Below the pieces are notes generated by a model, which saw only the letters and a list, made by a program, of their open reading frames with translations, did not search any database and had not been told where the DNA came from. Position numbers and translations under genes: made by a program. Shown here piece after piece: positions 33,854-44,751 of a stretch of DNA of 64,000 nucleotides. Position 1 is the stretch's first letter; the number at the start of each line of letters is the position of its first letter. Origin of the DNA: Collybiopsis luxurians FD-317 M1 (taxonomy: Eukaryota > Basidiomycota > Agaricomycetes > Agaricales > Omphalotaceae); assembly GCA_000827265.1 (NCBI GenBank), contig KN834749.1:1167500-1231499 (forward strand), read 5' to 3'.

Positions 33854-35623
33854 ATGTCCGATAACAAAAAACAAGAAAAGGACTTCACTCCGGAAGTCAA
33901 CACTTTATTGCCTGAAACTGAGGCTTTGGCAAAGGTATTTTCAGTTTTCTGTTGTGTATGTCTTTCTTGCTCAGTATTATTTCAGGCGGGCAAGTTACAG
34001 GAAGCCCTCGACAAACTCGCAGTTTTGGAGAAACAAACACGAAATGTGGGTCTCGATTGCGAGAGTCAATCTTTGCTAATGTACTATTCTAGGCTGCCGA
34101 TCCCAAATCAACAACAACCCTCGTCAAAACTATCTCAGAATACTGTTACCAGGCTCGCGATTTTGAACGTCTAAACTCGAACATAACTTTGTTGAGCAAG
34201 AAGCATGGCCAACTCAAGTCTGTCATTCAATCTTTGGTAGAACAAGCAATGGGATGGTTAGAGGATATACGCAAGAAAGAAGGCGATAAGCCTTGGCTAC
34301 AGCTCGTGGAGACTCTGAGAGAAGTGACAGAGGGAAAGGTATGGAGAAACCTGTCTATACTATGCAAGGCTGCTTATGAATATCTTAGATCTTCCTCGAA
34401 ACTCCAAGAGCTCGCGTTACTCTACTTCTTTCTCGGTATCACGAAGATCTTTATGCCAAGTCTACCTCTGTGGAAGAGAAGCGAAAATCTCTGGAGACTG
34501 CTTCCGAGCTTTTGTCAGACTTACAGGTCGAGACGTATTCTTCAATGGAACGCCGAGAGAAGACAGAGTTTATTCTGGAACAAATGCGGCTACTCATTGC
34601 CGTTGCACGCCAAAAAGACGACGTTGCCAAAGCCGAAGGGAAAGATTCCTTGGCGGGTGGTGATGCTGAATGGGTTAAGGTTAGAGTAGGAGGAAGGAAG
34701 GTAAATGAAGGATTTCTCAAAGAGACAGAGAACGAGGTACGCTTCAGGTTCTTCTATGCCAGCTTCTTACCCTCATTACTTACAGGACTTGAAACTGAAA
34801 TACTACGACCTGATGATCCAACACGCTCTTAACCATTCGTCGTATTTAGATATTGCCAAGTACTACCATAAAGTATGGGAAACTCCGTCCATTATGAACG
34901 ATGTGAATGACAAGGGAAAATCAGTGCGTATTTTTTATCTCGCGTAAACAAGCTCTCGACTTGGCCCTCAGGCACTCGAGCATATCGTGTACTACATCGT
35001 TCTATCGCCTCATGACAATGAGCAGTCCGATATGCTTCATCGAATCTACAATAATCCTGCTCTGGAGAAGCTTCAACTTCACTAGTAGGTGCTCAAGCTT
35101 TTGGACGTAGAATACAACTAATAGCTCCTTCAGCAACCTGGTCAAGTGCTTCGTGACACGCGAATTGATGAGATGGCCAGGCATCGTAGAGCTCTACGGA
35201 GGATTCTTGCGCCCAACCCCCGTCTTTACTATTGAAAAGCGATGGGACGATCTGCACACTCGAGTGATAGAACACGTACGCATAATCAAAATTTTCATTG
35301 CATGGGTGGACTAACTGATCTCTTCACAGAATGTCCGTGTCGTCGCTGCATACTATACGCGCATCACCCTTTCTCGTTTAACAGCTTTGCTTGATTTGGA
35401 TCGTAAGCAAACGGAGGAAACGATAGCCAGGTTGGTAGTAGACAAAACCATCTGGGCACGCATCGATAGGCCTGCGGAAATTGTAACCTTCCGAAGTCAA
35501 AGGAGTGCGGAGGAGGTGATGAATGACTGGAGCTCGGATATGCAAAAGCTTTTGGGCCTCGTCGAGAAGACATGGATGGGAATGAATGCCGCTCAAGCAG
35601 CTCAGTCGCGGATAAAGGCCTAA
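33854..35623 (+). CDS. RPN5: 26S proteasome regulatory subunit Rpn5 (PSMD12)
   Basis: Eight exons (33854-33934, 33986-34045, 34093-34338, 34389-34736, 34786-34923, 34972-35084, 35134-35275, 35330-35623) give 473 residues, close to yeast Rpn5. It is a lid subunit of the 19S regulatory particle. Diagnostic stretches are LLSKKHGQLK, ETYSSMERREKTEFILEQMRL, HIVYYIVLSPHDNEQSDML and ELMRWPGIVE. The PCI domain toward the C-terminus includes VRVVAAYYTRITLSRLTALLDL. The start MSDNKKQEKD at 33854 is preferred over an in-frame upstream extension because Rpn5 proteins begin just before this acidic segment. Confidence 0.95.
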
Positions 35624-35687
35624 TTCCTACCCATTGGTTTTGAGTTTATGTATATTATCACGAACAACAGACTAATGTAAAATGCAA

Positions 35688-36606
35688 TTATCGTTGTACG
35701 ATAGCAGGTTGAGATTGTTGTTGAAGACGAAAAGTGTCGACCGAATTTGCCTCCTCTACGGCAGGCGGCTTGACAGGTGAAGTCAGTGCTGGGGCGTATC
35801 TGGGAGCTATACCGTCTCGCCAGAGTTTGACATATTCCTGACCCTTTGACCATTCCCTATCTTCCGTATGCTCCAAAGCGATAGAACGCCAACGTTTTCT
35901 TGCAGCCATCGCACCCTCGTCTAACTCTGACTGCCTCTCCCATGTAGCTAAACTCTTGATTTCTTTTTGGAAGCCATGGGCAATTTCGGAGTTTTGCCAG
36001 ACAGCTCCCAGATGTTCGGCCTCATATACAGCCATTGTCATGGCAATATGACGTTCTGAACGTAAAGCGCGAAACTGAGCAATTGCCCGTGCATATGCAT
36101 AAGAGAGAGGCAAGCTATGGTGCTGGTGAAGATTAAGCGTAAATTGTATAGCGCTGTCAAAAAAAAGGTCAAAAACCGGACCAAATGCAAGGAAACAAGA
36201 ACAGAACTTACTCATCTGGAGTTGGATTTCTTCCTCTTTGTCGTAGCCTCGTCCAATCCTTGCCCGTAGTAGGAGGTTCCGGCTGGATACCCTGTCCTTC
36301 CGCCAATGTCACTGGACGAAAAACTTCAAAAGGATGATCCCGGAAGAACTGCCTGCGAATGTCGTCCTCCAAATAATAGACGGGAAGAGGTTTTGGGTCA
36401 TAAGATCTCATTTTAGGTTTTGAACCAAAAGCGAGAGATTTTGGCTGTTTCAAATCGAAAGCGGTACGATTTGGCGGGGCTTTAGGAGGAAGAGGAAGGG
36501 GTGGGTTTTCGAGGACGGCTGAGTACCACGCAGGCTCCTTGACTAGTTCACCGCGCATGAGACGGGATACCTGCTGGTGAACCTGGGAGGCTAGTCGGCG
36601 CACCAT
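35688..36606 (-). CDS. RSM25: Mitochondrial ribosomal small-subunit protein mS23 (Rsm25)
   Basis: Exons 36212-36606 and 35688-36153 give 286 residues. The N-terminus (MVRRLASQVHQQVSRLM) is basic and resembles a mitochondrial import signal. GELVKEPAWYSAV and the segment PVYYLEDDIRRQFFRDHPFE match the fungal mS23/Rsm25 family. The C-terminal part is helical and ends in a low-complexity Gln-rich tail. It converges with RPN5 (64 bp between stops) and diverges from APC5 (85 bp between starts). An upstream ATG at 36693 would add 29 residues but overlaps APC5 coding sequence, so 36606 was chosen. Confidence 0.88.
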
Positions 36607-36691
36607 TCTGGATGAAGGAAGAGAAAGAGACGCGATTAAATTTCTCACGCTCAATGGGCGCTCAAATAACAAGTCCAGTTGCAACTTGACC

Positions 36692-39535
36692 ATGAACGTC
36701 CATCGTACAGATCATCCCCTGCAGCCTCACCATATTTCCCTACTCGCCATCTTATATCTTATCTTCAAGGATATACGTTCCAAGACCTTCCCTCCAGATT
36801 TCTTGCTGCACATTCAACGTACACTTCTGGACGAAATTTCAGAGGCACGTTTGGTCTAATTTCACTCTCAAATTTCCTCTGAATTAAACAGGTTGCTCTG
36901 CCTAAATCGGCTCTGGAACTTCAATCAAAATTGGAGGCAGCACCGCATGGTGATTCGATGGAAGCCAAGACTCTGATACTAGTCTACAAGGCCTTTGTGA
37001 GTCGTCTATTCCACATTGACCTTTGTATCTGACATCCGAGGAGGCAGAGATTGGAAACCATAGATCACTTGATCAACTTCTTCTCTGGTATGTGACTCAG
37101 TAGCTCAAACTATTCACACCAATCTTGACAAGAGTAGGCTTGCCCGTGCTTTACCAGGACAAGGATGAAGGGGTACGTCGTCACCCTCATAAACGCGTCC
37201 AGTATTGATCACTCATTTAGCCAGAGCCCATACTCGTATTGCCACTTGATGCTATTTTTCTTCCTCCTTATAAACTTTGCTCGTAGGCCCGCAGGTCCAT
37301 CTTTGGTTTTTACGTTCGTCGTTGCGTCATTGCGTTCGGAAAGCTGTCATTCTCCGGTGTAATTCACCTACACGAAAATTTTCAACTCTGGTTAGCCGGA
37401 AAGCCCAGCTTTCGACACCAGTCGACTTTCAAAGACGAACTGAATGATAGTACGAATTCTTTGCTTGTCTCGTCGCTTCACATTGATTGCCTCATTAGTT
37501 GACTTTCAAATATTTAAAACTCATAGTGACCGCCAAAACTGGGCCCATTCGGGAACTTATGAATCGTGGGTCCTGCGCATGTAAATCCAGTACTTCGACT
37601 TCATCTTGGACGCAGATGGAATAAAGGCGAGACAATCGGCGATGAAACTTTAGCAAAAGAAAGCCTGCGCTCCTTCTTTGAGCAGCGTTTTCATGAAGGC
37701 AATGACTCGTGGGTGTCATTCCTCACATGATTTTATGTTCTATTGATTATTTTTTTCCCTCATTAGAGGCGTTCGTCAACTTGCTTTGCTCAGTATGGTC
37801 AGACATCATTATATCTATGGAGAATATTCTGGTGCAAGGAGGGTCAGTTGTTCAACCTTGTTTACCACTAGCGCCGCTGAGTTTCTGTTCAGCTTTTGTC
37901 AGAAGCAATTAGCGTATCTCGAACAAACGGGGACAAAATTGCTCTACAGCAATGCATCAGGTTTGAGGTTCGCTAGTTCGCCAGTCGCGTGCGGTTCTGA
38001 TTTGTATATCAGTTTACTTAGACGTTTTCCTCCTGTCGACGATGAGCAAAAACCACCAATAAACGAGATACAACCCAATCTCAACCCACTCGATATTTTG
38101 TACGATGTCAGAAAACTAATGGATGAGGCAAATGTCAGTCTTTCAGCTACTTTGGGGACTCGGTATTAATCTTGAAATGGCTACAAAAGGAACAACCGCT
38201 GAATGCTTCATTCTATAAAATTGTCGAAGCAGCCGGTGTCTTCGATTATTGGTGCGATGGGAAAATGAGTACAATCAACGAATCAGATCAGTGGGCCCTA
38301 TATGCAGTCCAGGCGAATGTGTGGAATGCGGCTGGTTCGCTCACCGAGATACTTACTGCAAAGACGTTCTAATGAGGTGTACAGGCTGCGAAGATCTTGG
38401 GGATCTTACCGCTGATGTTGTCATTGCATTCACTCGCGCTGGCAGCTCTGATAACAACCGATTGACTGTTTTGTTGAACAGCGCCTATCGCGTGCGTGCT
38501 AAGAGTTGTCTCTCAAAACTGATCTTGACCTATGCTATAAGCGCGCACGACAAGGGAACTATGACAATGCTCTCGGGATTCTCTTAGACCCTTCGGTGTG
38601 GAGGGGACTCTCTCTCCCGGACTACCAGCTCTGGGCTCAAGAAGTCTGGCAAGTCCTCACGCTCAGAGCTACTAGACGGTGAGTTCCCTATATCATCGGT
38701 GATTGAACGCTATTCAAACCACTCGTTCAAGTGGCCAAGATAGGGTCTTCCATCACTTTTTACTTCCTCGCCGGCCTCCCAGGGAACACAACCCGATGCA
38801 TACACCGCATTTTAAAGGCAAAATTTTCAGTTCCTTGTCCGAGGTTTTGCGTATGCGAGTAGGTTACACTCTTCCGTTGTGACTTCGCCGGCTTAAATCC
38901 TGTCCAGGAGTATGAAGCATCCAGCATTACCATGGAGCAGTTACTCAGGTCTTTATGGCACTCAGAGTTCCTTTTCCGGATGCATCACTATCGAACGGCG
39001 GTTGTTCTGTTAGCAGATGCGGGTCTTCAGTTTGGACTTTCTACTCGCAGTCGAAGAATGATTGAGGATATAATGCCACAAGTACTTTTCACCCACTTTC
39101 AACTCTGTCACGCCCTGATTAATTTTACAGATAATCACTGGCAACGACATCGAGCTTCGCGGTTTCGCAGCCTTTGTTTTAGCGCGATGCATCATTGTCG
39201 GTGAACAAGGTGCTAGTATGTCTATATGTTCCTTTTACATTCAGCAGTTTCTGATGACAGTAAACACAGATTCCGCTTTACAAGAAGCTGTGTGGTGGCT
39301 TGAGATTGCTGAAAAGGACTACATGACACTGGAAATATACAGCTCCGCAATGGATGTTCAATATCTGCTTGCGACTGTTTACAATACTTTGGGCGCAGAA
39401 CAAGATCGTGACGCTGCGTCGCAGCGCTATGAGAGAACACAGGAGGTTCTTCAAAAGCTTGAGGTTGCTGTTGTTGACGAGGAAGTCGGGGAAATTCTTG
39501 ATATAGTCTCTCGCATCGGAACTCTGGAACTCTGA
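36692..39535 (+). CDS. APC5: Anaphase-promoting complex subunit 5 (Apc5)
   Basis: Eighteen exons (36692-36844, 36892-36996, 37048-37087, 37138-37172, 37221-37235, 37287-37449, 37499-37525, 37591-37708, 37767-37842, 37893-37960, 38013-38133, 38190-38334, 38385-38491, 38542-38678, 38732-38858, 38908-39081, 39131-39209, 39270-39535) keep phase and give about 651 residues. Apc5 is a TPR platform subunit of the APC/C ubiquitin ligase that drives mitotic exit. Diagnostic pieces are RRSIFGFYVRRCVIAFGKLSFS, VRQLALLSMVRHHYIYGEYSGA and the C-terminal ELRGFAAFVLARCIIVGEQ. Intron 1 is GC-AG (GAG|GCACGT). Two exons are only 15 and 27 nt. The region 37450-37600 is the least certain. Confidence 0.85.
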
Positions 39536-40142
39536 TGTACTGAAGAGCTTACTAGTTCCATTTTTTGCAATTTACACTGAGCTTACTTTTACATTGATAT
39601 TCACAAGCCGGCGCTAATAACTTATAAGATAGAGTTGACCCGCAACCCGGTGCATCACATGATGCCGCTGAAATAAAGAAATCCTATCTCTGCTTTGAAA
39701 AATCCAAAAAGTAAAAATATGGCTCTGAGGAACTCTTGGGAAAGCCCCTCCGCAAAGATCCTCTGAGCCTGATTTTTGATTTTCGAAAGCGTCGAGTTGT
39801 AGATAGCTTTTTCTTCATTTTGAGTGGCATCACATGATGTACCAGGTTGCGGGTCAACTCTTTCTTATAATTTTTGGGCGCCTCCTGGCGCTTAAGACTT
39901 GTCCTGTACCAATCCTGTACTCAGCACTCACATCTAGCTGCCGTGGTTTTCGATTTCACTGAATAATCCAGTGCCTTAATTTTAGGCTTCGTCCTTATTT
40001 CATAGCGCGCTGTAGCCCACCAACCCTGGGCAAGGCAGAACGATCCATCACATCTTCACTCCCTCCTATCTCTTTCGGGTTATCTTTTCTCATAGACAAC
40101 GGATCTGTCTTAACCAGCTCTACCTTCAACCTTGTCCTCTTA
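39536..40142. other. Intergenic region containing the foldback element
   Basis: About 600 bp between APC5 and the Nop6-like gene. Apart from the element at 39621-39870, nothing is recognisable. The right part (39871-40142) should be the promoter of the downstream gene. Confidence 0.5.
39621..39870. mobile_element. 250-bp foldback/MITE-like element with long terminal inverted repeats
   Basis: The outer arms, TTATAAGATAGAGTTGACCC at 39621-39640 and its complement ending at 39870 (TTATAAGAAAGAGTTGACCC), extend inward for about 50 bp with few mismatches (GCAACCYGGTRCATCA...). The complementarity continues imperfectly almost to the centre, where GGCTCTGAGGA and TCCTCTGAGCC flank a loop of about 27 nt. 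TTATAA occurs at both ends and may be, or contain, the target-site duplication. There is no coding sequence. It fits a non-autonomous DNA transposon between APC5 and the Nop6-like gene. Confidence 0.8.
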
Positions 40143-41232
40143 ATGGCCTCTACGCCAAAACTAACGAAAAAACAAAAGAAAGGCATTGCATTTCGGGAAC
40201 GCAAAAGTGGTCAGAAAAATGACGACGGGATTAATCTTGATGCTCACCCGGAACGTAACGAAGTTCCTGTCATGGAAATCCAGGATGAATTGGATATTGA
40301 GAATGATGAGGTGGAGAGCGAGGATGTTCATTCGGAGAAACAAAGCGCAGATGCGAAAAAGGAAAAGGGGGAGGATGCCAACGAAGTCCAGCCTATTCCA
40401 AATAAGAAGAGAAAACGGGAATCAGACTCGAGCGGGGAGAAGGTCCCACAAAAGAAGAAGAAGAGCAACGATAAGAAACAGAGATTTATTCTCTTCGTCG
40501 GTAGGTCTGGCGTGTTTATTCTCAAAGAACTATGTTGACATTTAATTCCAAGGGAATCTCAAATACACGACGACCTTGGACTCGATAAAAGAGCATTTCT
40601 CTGTATGTGGTGAGTAACTGCATCCCAACCCTGACTATTACTCGTCTTATACAAAACCAGATCCGCCGCCGTCAATTCGCCTACGTGTGTATTAGTTTCA
40701 GCAGAATCTTTGCTCCTCATTCGGCTGATTTTTACTGTCGCAGTAACACCCAAAACTTCGGAGCGAAGCAACAAGTCAAAAGGGTGTGCATTCTTGGAGT
40801 TCACTCATCGCAATGCCCTTCAGCAAGCTTTGAAACTTCATCAATCGAAGCTGGATGGTAGGCTGATCAATATCGAGATTACTGTGGGCGGTGGTGGTCA
40901 TAGTTCTTCTCGAACACAAAAGCTCAAGGATCGGAACAAAAAATTGCATGAGCAGAGGGTACGTTCCTGAATCCTAGTTTCTCCCCGACAATAAAAGTCA
41001 TTTCCTATCACAGAAGAAGCACGAAGAAAAGAGCGGAGAAAGTTACTCTCATCCGCAACGATATTCTGCTACTTCAGGTGTTGGAATCGCCCCAGAAACC
41101 TTAAAAACTTGGTCGGTCGATGACGCTGATGATGGTAAGATGCACCGAGGAGGAAAGAAACACATCAAGAAAACTCATCCAAAGCGGCCAAAAGAATGGA
41201 GTTCAGGTAGTAATGCAATTCCAGTAGGATAA
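40143..41232 (+). CDS. NOP6: Nop6-like nucleolar RNA-binding protein (single RRM)
   Basis: Exons 40143-40500, 40553-40609, 40661-40684 (24 nt), 40744-40958 and 41014-41232 give 290 residues. The N-terminal 115 residues are Lys/Glu-rich and nucleolar-like (KKRKRES, KKKKSNDKK). An RRM follows: RNP2 is FILFVGNL and RNP1 is KGCAFLEF, with SKLDGRLINIEITVGGGG closing the fold. The tail is basic (KKHIKKTHPKRPKEW). Yeast Nop6 is an early 90S pre-ribosome factor, and this layout matches it. The RRM is assembled from four exons, and each boundary keeps phase. Confidence 0.85.
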
Positions 41233-41365
41233 GTAATTGTCCTGCACATTCCGTTGCATAGAGTCCTATATTATGTCTGTCATAGTCCATGGGTTTTTGT
41301 ATTCGCATATAGTAGTATGAAAGAGAAAAGGCGCGAAGCGGCCCAGCGACTTCGGAATAATGCGC

Positions 41366-42665
41366 TTATGAAACCAGAATAAATACAAGGAACTAGAAGG
41401 AAGGGGAGTTAGAACTCAAGATAGAATAGCCGCATATGATAACTTACGCAGACTATGAGAACTCCGAAAATTTTGAGCATAAGCCATCTGTTGCTAGATA
41501 TGCTCGCATAGTACTTCAGTAATTCCCGCTGTGCGCCGCTGACGTTGGCTGCAATGTCATGGGAGTCTGCGTCTATACGCTGCACAGTTTCCCCTTGTTC
41601 GGCGACCATGTTAGCTAATTGCATGAAAATCTGACCCAATTCCGCAATAGTGGACTCGATAGATTCTATAGCGGTTGACCGTGATTGTATATAAGAATCC
41701 TACATGGGAGTTAGAGTCGACATTCAGAACGCGACAAATAAGACGCACTTGTTGTTCCACCATTTGCATTTGCATGAAAGCCCCTCCGTTCTGTGAGCCT
41801 GCTCCCTCCTCGGCCGCCTCCAAATTCAGAGCGAGCACATCGCCATTTTGAGGACGTTTCGAGTCAAGCCGGCTTGAACTGCCATCACCCATGGGATCAC
41901 CGCGAGAGTTGAACAGTACGGAATCTATGGCAAATGAGACTTGGAATTAAAGGAAGAGGAAATACCTACTAGAAGGAGGTTGTTGAGCGGCAGACGAGGT
42001 CGAATACATGAATTGTTCTGTTCTGTCTTTGGATTCTTTCATGTTCTGTGTTGTTCAATTAGACTGATGTTAACGAAAAACAAGATGGTCGCATACCTGA
42101 GTCCGCACTTCCAGCACCTCCTGGAAAGCCACACTCGTATCCGCCAGTTTACTCTGCAGAAGGGTCACGACATTCTTGTTATGCTCGTCTATCTGTTTCC
42201 CATCTTCAGACTTTGCTCCCTGAGCTTTCCTCTGTTTAACATAGGCTTGGAGAGTCGCTATCTGTTTATTGATGCTGGCAAGGTCTTGCTTTATTATAAA
42301 TGTGAGTTCCTATAAGTCTCCGAGTCAGAAGCATATTCACGGAAAGTGAAAAGAAGAAAGCACACGCTAATTTCAACCGGTCTATCGTCGAACAATGTCT
42401 TTCTCTTGGCCACTGAGTATACGTGTGAGCGGGGGCATTAAAGGACAAGAAAGGACGTACACTGAGATAATTTGCCTAGCTTGATGTTTGTACTGCTGAT
42501 ATCCTTTCCTATCCCGGACGCTATGCGTGAAAATTCAGATTTTGGTGCAGATTTCCCGTTCTGCAGCAGCCTCTGCTTCTGGTCTCTACGAGAAGGAGTG
42601 GATGACCTGGTAACGATAGAGTCGACGCAGGTTTGGAATTCATTAGTTCGGTCTTGAGTGGGCAT
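41366..42665 (-). CDS. SED5: Golgi syntaxin Sed5 (syntaxin-5, Qa-SNARE)
   Basis: Exons 42461-42665, 42366-42412, 42097-42309, 41970-42045, 41749-41924, 41448-41699 and 41366-41392 give 331 residues. Sed5 is the Qa-SNARE for ER-Golgi and intra-Golgi fusion. The N-terminal peptide MPTQDRTNEFQTCV matches the Sly1-binding type start of Sed5. The Habc region contains SRIASGIGKDISSTNIKLGKLSQLAKRKTLF across a splice. The SNARE helix (SIESTIAELGQIFMQLANMVAEQG) has the zero-layer glutamine, and a C-terminal membrane anchor ends at a 27-nt last exon. It is divergent from the dehydrogenase gene by 138 bp. Confidence 0.94.
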
Positions 42666-42803
42666 ATTGCTAGAAAGTGTAATTTAAAAAGAGGAGACAG
42701 CTTCTGTTCAGTGTCCACGTCCTTGAAATTCACGTGATTTAAACGCCCACGGCGCTAACGCGTCCCCCATACAATTACCATATTTGGATGATTACATTAC
42801 TCC

Positions 42804-44341
42804 ATGCGCCTCATTTCTTTCAAACCTAGATTTCTTTTTAGCCGTTCCTTCATGCCTAGACCAATCACTCCAACACGCGCCATTTCAGATCCTTCAAAAG
42901 TGCTGATTTTTGGCGCTGGAAATTTCGGAAGCTGTCTTGCAGACCATCTCGGAGACATTGACCACGACGTGTATCTGTGGTCTAGGCAGGAGAATGTAGT
43001 AAAAACGATGAATGAAACTCATAAAAATCCGGCATATCTCAAGCACCATCACTTTTCCGAGAAAATAGTAGCCGTAGGACCTCAGCTTCCTGGGAAAGAG
43101 CTGATTGACAAGATGGATGTGTTGCTATTCGCAATTCCAACTCAGTTTCTAAGGTAAGATTCAATAGTCTAGTCAAAAATTCCCCTCTCCTTAGTTTTCT
43201 GCAAAGAGAAAATCTCGCAAAGTTGCAGTTTCATCTGAACAGAGAAAAGCGGCCTCTGCTCATTTTCGTGAACAAGGGTATTGAAGTTGGAACCCATGCT
43301 TTGACTTTGGAGATAATCGCAGACACTTGCGGAGCTCAGGTCGCCAAAGCCGCCACTTTCATTGTACGTTGCAAGACCACTCATATATCACCCTGTGTTT
43401 GAGTTTTCAAAGTCGGGGCCATCATTCGCGAAAGAAAGTGAGTCTGTGTGTCGTTTGCCGATTGGCATGTTTTGACCTGTGTTTTTGTAGTCATTGAACG
43501 GCAACCAACCTCCGTCTCAGTTGCGTCGTTCACCGAATCAGAGGCACAGCGTGCAGCCGTGCTTTTTCACCAACCTCATTTTCGCTGGTCAAAACACTTG
43601 CCTTATACTATGTCGAATGCCTTATTGATGTTTGGATTTTAGTTATACTGGGAATGATCCCATTGGCATCGAGTTGTCCGGAGCACTGAAGAACGTGTAC
43701 GCCATCGCCGCTGGCGCTGCAGATGGACTAGGATTCGAGAACAACACGAGAGCAAGCACGTAGTTTTTCTGTTCTTCTTGAGAGAAGAGAAACTGATATC
43801 ACCTTGCAGTGATGATAACTCGTGGGCTGGCCGAAATGACATGTATAGGCACTGCCTACGGTGCTTCCCCGCTAACTTTCCTAGGCTTGGCAGGAGTGGG
43901 TGATCTCTTTCTCACTTGCAGTTCTCCCAATAGCCGAAACTATACGGTGGGGTATCGGCTAGGGAAAGGTGAAAGTCTAGAATCGATTACAAATACACTG
44001 GGAAGTATCGCAGAGGGTGTTTCTACAACCAAAGGAGTGAAAATCATCATTGACGAGTTGGGAATACATGCGCCGATCGCGACCACTGTAGGTGCTCTCC
44101 TTGGATTGGATTGAAATATTCGGTGCTAAGAATGTGCTTTAATAGATTTACGATGTGCTATATGGAGGTAGGCAATATCCAGAACACGCAGTGCATTGTT
44201 GAATCTTCGAATTCGACAGGCAAAGATATTTTCGCCGCCGTGCGAGAGCTCATGGAGCTACCGCTTTCAAAAGAGTTAGACCTTCCTCCTACTGCAGGAG
44301 GCCCAGCGAAACAGCTGTTGAAAAAGTTGGGGTTAGACTAA
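42804..44341 (+). CDS. NAD(P)-dependent glycerol-3-phosphate dehydrogenase, bacterial GpsA-like type
   Basis: Exons 42804-43153, 43195-43363, 43413-43437, 43491-43587, 43643-43755, 43810-44087, 44146-44167 and 44220-44341 give 391 residues. The enzyme interconverts dihydroxyacetone phosphate and glycerol-3-phosphate. The dinucleotide site is GAGNFG (residues 37-42), the catalytic-lysine region is [18 protein letters not shown], and TRGLAEM plus [14 protein letters not shown] follow. The last two resemble bacterial GpsA more than yeast Gpd1. The first 16 residues are basic and aromatic ([16 protein letters not shown]), possibly a mitochondrial leader, and Met17 offers a second start. Intron 5 (43756-43809) is GC-AG (CAA|GCACGT). 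Exons of 25 and 22 nt are present. Confidence 0.9.
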
Positions 44342-44751
44342 TTGTCGCTATCCTACATACTGTATTCTATAATATTGTGAGTCATTTGTCAGCCTCGTCG
44401 CGACTACAGGCCTCGGATCCGACCGGCCAAGGGCCGACTTTGTCGACGTGTCATTCCAATTCCAAGCGCGTTCATTAATCGCGGTGAAGTTGACAACGAG
44501 GCTGGCGCGACTCTGCGAGGGAAAGAGTAACCTAGACAGTGGCACGAAGGAGCAAAGGCAGTAGAATTCAAAGGAAAGGCACTGATATACTCTAAAGGCT
44601 ATATGTAGTCGCGGTATAAAGTCACGTGATACAATTGAAGAAATTTTTTTTGAGATCGCGATTCCGGTGAATCCTATTATTTCTTTCCACTTGCTTTGCA
44701 TTTCCCTTCCGACTCACTTTTTTCCATTCTTCTGCTCAGCCAACCAGGGCC
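44342..44751. other. Intergenic region upstream of the ankyrin/CCCH gene
   Basis: About 410 bp between the dehydrogenase stop and the next start. It contains a CACGTG E-box-like site near 44623 and pyrimidine-rich sequence just before the start codon. No gene or repeat is supportable. Confidence 0.45.

Noticed and set aside
36607..36693. N-terminal extension of mS23 from ATG 36693
   Set aside because: It would overlap the APC5 start, and the extra residues do not match mS23; ATG 36606 matches the family start.
37961..37984. A 24-nt intron in APC5
   Set aside because: The frame fails after that acceptor. The acceptor at 38012 gives 52 nt and the conserved LRRFPP continuation.
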